DNA from: Thunnus maccoyii
Lineage: Eukaryota > Chordata > Actinopteri > Scombriformes > Scombridae
Direction of reading: 5' to 3'
NCBI RefSeq assembly: GCF_910596095.1
Contig: NC_056538.1
Span: 17,842,501-17,906,500, forward strand
Length of the DNA stretch: 64,000 nt
The position numbers and the translations under genes are program-made. Positions 58,273-64,000 of the stretch are shown here, one piece after another. Position 1 is the stretch's first letter, and every line of letters begins with the position of its first letter. Under the pieces are notes generated by a model, which saw only the letters and a program-made list of their open reading frames with translations, had not been told where the DNA came from and ran no database searches.

Positions 58273-58335
58273 ATGGCTGTACGGGACATTGGCGCTCTGC
58301 TCGTCGGACTTCTGGTCCTCTTTCACACCTGGGGA
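58273..58335 (+). CDS. mcam: First coding exon (signal peptide), probable MCAM/CD146
   Basis: ATG in a strong context (CAACCATGG) opens MAVRDIGALLVGLLVLFHTWG, a clear signal peptide with a hydrophobic core. A GTGAGT donor follows at 58336 (phase 1 if the exon ends at GGG-G). The following 5.6 kb is intron to the window end. The identity comes from gene order: in human, MCAM(-), RNF26(+) and C1QTNF5(-) lie together, and the flipped order and orientations match c1qtnf5(+), rnf26(-) and this exon(+). MCAM encodes an endothelial Ig-superfamily adhesion molecule whose exon 1 is also mainly a signal peptide. Sequence alone could fit another secreted or Ig protein. Confidence 0.5.
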
Positions 58336-60139
58336 GGTGAGTGTCCGAAAGAAGATTTCATGCAGCGGTGCAACACGATGTTTTGGACAGTTGTAGGTGG
58401 ACGAAACATCACATATACATCCCTAGAAATAAAACAAATTAAGATAAAGTTTGTCATAAGAGAGAGAAATTAGAAACTGTGATGTAGGGACACTTCAGAC
58501 TGTTTTTTTCTTGCACAATGTGATGATTTGAAAACATCTGTGGAGATTCCCAGGAAACCCTTAAGAGATATTTGGGAACCTAACGGGTCACATCCAGGTC
58601 AACTGTTGCCTGCAGGGAAACTTTGCCCTGTGTTGGGAGCAGCAGGTCCTGTGTAAACTGCATATACTGAATGTGATACTACACAGCTCCCCTCTTGCTT
58701 ACATTATTTTTCAGTAAAAGGCAGTGTAAACCATCCTGTCACTATGTTGTTGTAACCTGGCTGTGTGTGTGTTTATGTGCCTAAATGATTTCTTGAGTAG
58801 CCTCCCATTTTTCCTGGGAGGGAAAGATGTCTGTACAATTTAGTAAGATTAAAGCATCACACAATATCATGAAGGCTGCAGCTTGTAACACTAAGTGTAT
58901 TAAACATTGTAGGCTACAATATTTAGTCTTGGAGTGGACATGACATGAATGAGTTTCTTTTGCACGGTGGGTGTTCTGTGATGCATGAAAATGGAGGAAT
59001 GTAAACTCTTAACAGAGTAAAAAATGGAAGCAAACAGATTATATCTTGTTATCAGTAAACACAGTTTGTTTATGATGTTGTTTATGATTATGATCATGTC
59101 AAAACATATGTTGACATCATGATTATTAGGCAGCTGTTAAAAATTCTTGAATGAAATGATCATAATGAGATTTGCTCATTTCCACGGTACATAGAGTTAG
59201 TCATGTTAAGTTTGCTGCATGTATTTTTAGCCACCGACATACACAGAGGTCCGGCTGTAGTCACAGAGCTCTCGGTCTGCTTTCTGTCAGCTCTTGTCTG
59301 TTCCCAGCAGTGATCAGGTGGCTTGGTGCTGCCCGGGCAGTGGTGAATACTTCCACTATGTTTCTGTCACACACAGAAACACACAGTCAAACATATTCCC
59401 GGAGTGAAGTACAGCTCTCGGCGCAGGAGTTGAAAGTGTGATATTTACATTGAGTTTCTGTGTGAAGCCAAAGCAAAGAAGAAATGATCATCTTACTGCT
59501 CTGTTTATCTGTTTATCGGACTACTTTGGCTGTGTGAGACAGTAATAAAAAGTTAGATGGCTGCTTGTGAGATCTATGTTGAGGTGCAGATGTATGTTTA
59601 TTTTTAGAAGAGCGTGTGAGTGTAGATTTATACTTGGTGTTAAATGGGTGAGAGGGGCACGCAGCCTCAGCTTTCCACATTACAGCTTAATTTTGAAGGA
59701 CTTTTCTTGTGTTGGTGTACTTTTTACTTGTTTGTTTGAACAAGACAGGTCCATGTGCCCCCCCACATACCCTCCAAACCCTTCCTCTCTGTGTGTCTGA
59801 CTTCCCTCCTCTCTTGCCCTCCAGCTCTCCCCTCGTCTTTACCTCCCTGTTTGCTTCTGACCATATGAACCTTTCCCCACCTCATCCCTGTATTGTCCTG
59901 ATCTCCTGTTTAAGTTCAGTGAGACCATTGTCCATGACCTCCTCCAACTCTCCCTGCACTTATTAAGTCTGCTTCCTGGACTTCTTCTCCAGCTTGTTTA
60001 CCTCCTAAAGTCACGCCTGTCCTTACTTAAATGCCCTCACATCCAAATCCATATCCACCCTGCCCCTCATTGTATTACATCTTCTACAGTAGCTATTTGG
60101 CCTGCAGATGATATTTCCATCTCATGACATTCACAAACT

Positions 60140-60330
60140 TCTTAAATGTGGATACTTTCTGGTTTCTTTAGTTGGTTTAGCTGGTTTCATAGTTTACTTC
60201 TGTGATAGTAAACTGAATATCTTTGGGTTGTCGACTGTTGTTCGGGACTCAGAACACAAGAAGACATGTTGTATTTTGGGCTCGATTGAAAACTTTCACC
60301 ATTTTCTGACATTTTAAAGACCAAACTGTG
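60140..60330 (-). mobile_element. Partial hAT-like miniature element, copy 5
   Basis: Contains TGATAGTAAACTGAATATCT and TTTGGGTTGTCGACTGTTG, then GAAAACTTTCACCATTTTCT, the interior of the TAGGGCTGCAAC family. The ends are lost. Confidence 0.5.
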
Positions 60331-60589
60331 GTGAAAATTGCCTTACTATGATCAAACGAATGTGCTAGTGAGTGTGCAAAGATAACATTATCAAAAAGAG
60401 ACAGTTTCCAGGGAGTTAGCAAGAAGGCTAATCTGTGGCATTTAGGTTTCCTGTGTGAGATGATTACAGTTTTTATGGTGAGAAAAAGGTGAAAGATGCA
60501 GAGGCAGTAATTTCTAAGATAAGTCATACTTGTACTATCACCAAAGCGTCAAGGTCACCCATGAACTCAGCAATAATGACCAAATGGTT

Positions 60590-60880
60590 TAGTTAGTTTA
60601 GTCTTCAAAATGACAAAAATACCAAAAAATGCCCATCACAATTTTCTTGAGCTCAAGTGAGTCTTAAAATTTTTTCTGTTTTTTCTGACCAAAAGTAAAA
60701 AAACAAACAAAGATATTTAGTTTACTATCATAAATAACAAGGAAGAACAGAGTATGTTAACACTGGAAAAGCTGGAACCACAAATTTTTGGCCTTTTATG
60801 CTTGAAAAATGACTTAAATCATTATCAAAATTGGTGCTTGCTCATTTTCTGTTGACTGAATTACTAATCATCGGAGCTCT
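60590..60880 (+). mobile_element. Partial hAT-like miniature element, copy 6
   Basis: Contains GATATTTAGTTTACTATCAT, GAAAAATGACTTAAATCATT and TCGGAGCTCT near the end, in inverted orientation relative to the copy at 60140. It is degraded. Confidence 0.5.
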
Positions 60881-62014
60881 AATCGATTTTATGCAGACTT
60901 CAGTTCACACTAGATCATTAACTGAAGGGAAAACCCTTTGTGGTGAAACAGATTCAAAAGGCCTGTTCAGTGTTTTCTCCCACTCAAAAATCTTTAATGG
61001 TTAATATCTCAAGCATCTGATGATGTTGGTTAACACCCACTCAGGTCTGAGTTCGAAGGAGCGCGATTGTCTCTGAGCCAGATCTCTGTCTCCAGCCGCT
61101 GATGACATCAGAGGAAAGATGGGCATGCTGTTGGGCTCTAGCGGTGACTCTTGATAAGGACACTATTCACTTCCTGTGACATCAGTTAATCAAGCCGGGC
61201 CAAAGAGCGGCCACATTAGACCTCTCTCATTTAAAGGTCATCACTCTCTGCTGCTGTGAGGCGCTGTGCCTGGGTTTCATGTGCTCGAAACAACTGCTGC
61301 TCTTCAGAAGAAGTGAGCTGGTCGTCGACAATAAATGCCCTTGTTGTGCCTCGACCGCAGCATAGAAAATTGAGGCCCAGCAATCTGGCAGAGGATCAGC
61401 AGGGCAGATTTGAAATGGAAGTCCCTAAATTCAGATTTCTCTTCCGGCACATTTCCACAGCCACGACGGTAACTGTTTCGGTTGTGAAGTCGGTTGGGTA
61501 TTGTTCGGAAATGGATGCGCTTGGTTCTCCTTTGACCTATGGACATACAGTATGTCTCTTATATGTGTATAAGTAAGCAGCTGATTCAGATACACACTCT
61601 TGCCTCAAAACCAGGTCCTTGTCTGGTGAAAGTTTGTCACGGGCACATGGTGTCTTATCAGTGTCCTTACATACAGCCTTGAGCTGTTCAGGCACTCTGT
61701 TTATGTGTTCCCATGCAACAGACCTTTCAGGACACCACACAGGAAAGGATCAGTCCACCACTGTTTTTGATCTGGGCCCTGACAGTGCAACATCAATCTG
61801 GAGATGTCTAAAATTGTTATGGCTAATTTACGGTTGTTAGGATTAGTGAAACATAATCCAGATCCGCAGTGAAACCTGGAGAAGAAACAGCACAAAGGCA
61901 AGAGAATATCAGTCTGGTGCCATAAAAAAATAGTAGTACAGTTGAACTTTTATATAAGACAAAAGGACAAAGCTTGTATCAGTGTTTGTCGTATTTGACA
62001 ACAACAGGAAATCC

Positions 62015-62222
62015 ATCTGCAGGGACGCAGGGGAGCCAGAGCCAATCTCAGCTGGCATTGGGTGAGAGGCGGGGTAGATCCTAGACAGGTCATCAATCAC
62101 AGGGCTCACATATAGTATAGAGACAGAAAACCATTCTCACTCACAGTCACACCTACGGACAATTTAGAGTCACCAGTTAACCTAACTTGCATGTTTTTTA
62201 GTCTGTGGGAGGAAGCCAGAGC
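62015..62222 (+). mobile_element. LINE-type dispersed repeat fragment
   Basis: Contains CAGCTGGCATTGGGTGAGAG, GCGGGGTAGATCCTAGACAG, GACAATTTAGAGTCACCAGT and TCTGTGGGAGGAAGCCAGAG. These blocks belong to a very common fish non-LTR 3' region (remembered pattern, exact clade not certain). Confidence 0.55.
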
Positions 62223-63170
62223 AAAACAACAGGAGATCATATCTATAAATCTTAAATAAGTACAGTTGTTGTTGAACATGACTCAGAAGTTTTGAGTGTA
62301 TCTTTGAGTGGGTCTCTTACTTTAGAAGTGCTGAAGAACAAAGAGACTATTAAAACTATTAAACCTCTGCGCCAAACAAAGCAAGGATGCTGTTGGTTTG
62401 AAATAAAATAAGTTAATCAAAGTAAGTTATGTGATTTTTCTCTTTGATAGCATTAAGAGGCTGAACACAAGTCACTAAAATATGGTACAATTTGATTATA
62501 TAAAGGAGCCTCTGCAACTTTTGAAAGAAGCTTTTTCATACAAATGAAAAATAGAAATTTTAAGCAATAAAACACACCCATCCCCAATTGGCAATCCTTA
62601 TTTGGTTGAGTACAACTAATGGCTACTAGAAATTTCTGTCTAACTGATGTTACTGTGTCAGTTTTGAGACTTTTGAGTCTTTTTTTCTTTTGCTACTGTT
62701 ACACCATGTTGCATGAACATTTAAGTGGTTTTATACCACATTTATACTTCACATTCTTGTTTTGTGATTATGGTCCAGTTTGACCTGCTCTCAGTCTGGT
62801 TGGCCAATAATGACATCAGGCGACTGTGCGATTAAGTGTGCCATTACCCAGTAATCCATCTAGTAATTACCACTGGTGGCCACAGCTGTTACTCTTCAGC
62901 AATACTTTGTATAGGTTGGCTTTAAAAACATACTGTAAGATTATTACTGTAACTGTAGTAATGTGGTAATCTTGTAGTACATATTGGCAGTGATTTCAGA
63001 CACTATATAAAATGGTTTTACAGTCACAAAGTTATTTGAAAAGTTTTTCTTCATAAAGTGACCAAATAATGAAAAAAAATCAACATTGATTCTCTGGTGT
63101 AAAACCAATATTTCAACAAAATTTTTACTACAAATAATAAAACATTTGGTATAATATTTTGTGTTTGAAG

Positions 63171-63455
63171 CAGTGATTCTCAAACTTTTTTCATGTCAAG
63201 GACCCCTAAACTGACACAAATTATGGACACAGACTGACACGGATAACTGACACGGACCCCCATCTGATAAGATTTTTGCTTTTAGATGTTTTGTTACAGA
63301 AAGTTTATGAAACCCATGACCAAAATACATTCTGTCATTGTGTTACTTATGGATGGCATTATAGTGAAAATAAATTATTACCCTTTTTGTTGGGGACCCT
63401 CTGGAACCCCCTTAGGACCCCTGGGGGTCCCTGGACCCCACTTTGAGAATCACTG
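63171..63455 (+). mobile_element. hAT-type miniature element
   Basis: Left end CAGTGATTCTCAAACTTTTT and right end CCCACTTTGAGAATCACTG are inverted, with GACCCC repeats inside. CAGTG-GTTCTCAA ends are characteristic of hAT miniature elements. No clear 8-bp duplication remains. Confidence 0.7.
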
Positions 63456-64000
63456 GTCTAGTTTTGAACAAAGGTCAACAAGCTAGTTACCCGTGGTTCA
63501 GTGGTCATGCTCATTTCTTCAAGTCACAATGTGTGTGTGAAAGTGCTGTAGAGAAGTTACCTCCTGACACATATGTTGATACAAGATAAAATGTTTGTAA
63601 TGGATTTATTAGTGTTTGTGGGGTATTTTTTTGATCTCCTTAAGCAGCCTTTCTTATCTATTGTTAGGTAAACTGTCCAGCTGAGGACAGAGTTGCCTTT
63701 CATTCTGTGTTTCACATGTGAATCACCAATCAAACACACTCACATTACTAATTAGTCAATGGATTTCTGAGTTTTAAACCGTGAAAGCAGAAGAAACGCT
63801 ACATTTGTTTTCAGGTGTTTTTATGGAAACAATGTTTTGATCCAGTTCCTCCCTGCTGGGCTGTATAATGGCTTTGAAGCTGTGCACTTGGGAGCATGAA
63901 TTGTAGAAGCAAAGGGTTTCCTTTTACTGTTTGATCCTCCCATTGATGTGAATAACATCCATTATCACCATTACCTGGGTCAATATAGCAAACCAGTGAT

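Larger units (their letters stand above)
58337..64000 (+). other. Probable first intron of the candidate mcam
   Basis: No further exon with recognisable Ig-domain sequence was found on the + strand up to the window end. Holds partial hAT-like copies near 60140-60330 and 60590-60880, a LINE-type fragment at 62015-62222 and a hAT miniature element at 63171-63455. Confidence 0.4.

Noticed and set aside
61256..61576. 106-residue + strand ORF
   Set aside because: No homology, no splice signals, and inside the probable mcam intron.
1..64000. CRISPR arrays, rRNA genes, bacterial operons or phage genes
   Set aside because: None seen; the sequence is ordinary vertebrate nuclear DNA.

Overview
The window is vertebrate nuclear DNA, almost certainly from a teleost fish and probably a percomorph (inference). 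The gene structures are intron-rich with GT-AG junctions. The dispersed repeats are of types common in fish genomes: Tc1-like transposons, hAT-like miniature elements, a Helitron-like element, a tRNA-derived SINE and LINE tails. There is no prokaryotic gene organisation, CRISPR array or rRNA gene.

Region 1 (1-25805) is the 3' two thirds of kmt2a (MLL1), the H3K4 methyltransferase, on the + strand. I could place 30 coding exons. Joined, they give 3261 codons plus a stop with a consistent reading frame, running from the CXXC zinc finger through three PHD fingers, bromodomain, extended PHD finger, FYRN, two Taspase1 sites, the transactivation motif, FYRC, Win motif, SET and post-SET. The 5' exons lie before the window, which starts exactly on a splice donor. 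A roughly 4.6 kb 3' UTR follows.

Region 2 (about 28.7-33.1 kb) holds c1qtnf5 on the + strand: a secreted 250-residue short-collagen/C1q protein in two coding exons, with possible upstream non-coding exons. Region 3 (42.9-44.7 kb) holds rnf26 on the - strand: a single-exon ER membrane RING E3 ligase with a candidate promoter. Region 4 (58.2 kb to the end) has a signal-peptide exon on the + strand followed by a long intron. From gene order it is probably the first exon of mcam, because the relative orientation c1qtnf5(+), rnf26(-), candidate(+) mirrors human C1QTNF5, RNF26 and MCAM. No mfrp exons were seen next to c1qtnf5, although human MFRP is fused to it.

The intergenic stretches (25.8-28.7, 33.1-42.5, 44.7-58.1 and 58.3-64.0 kb) contain no protein gene I can support. 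They are rich in mobile-element remains. These include a 177-bp, about 99% identical inverted repeat pair, an internally deleted Tc1 element with both ends, and a palindromic repeat interrupted by a retroposed sequence. I found no new multi-gene system. The most noteworthy items are the small intron separating the two Taspase1 sites of kmt2a, a charged repeat expansion in the same protein, the Helitron-like element and the long inverted repeat.
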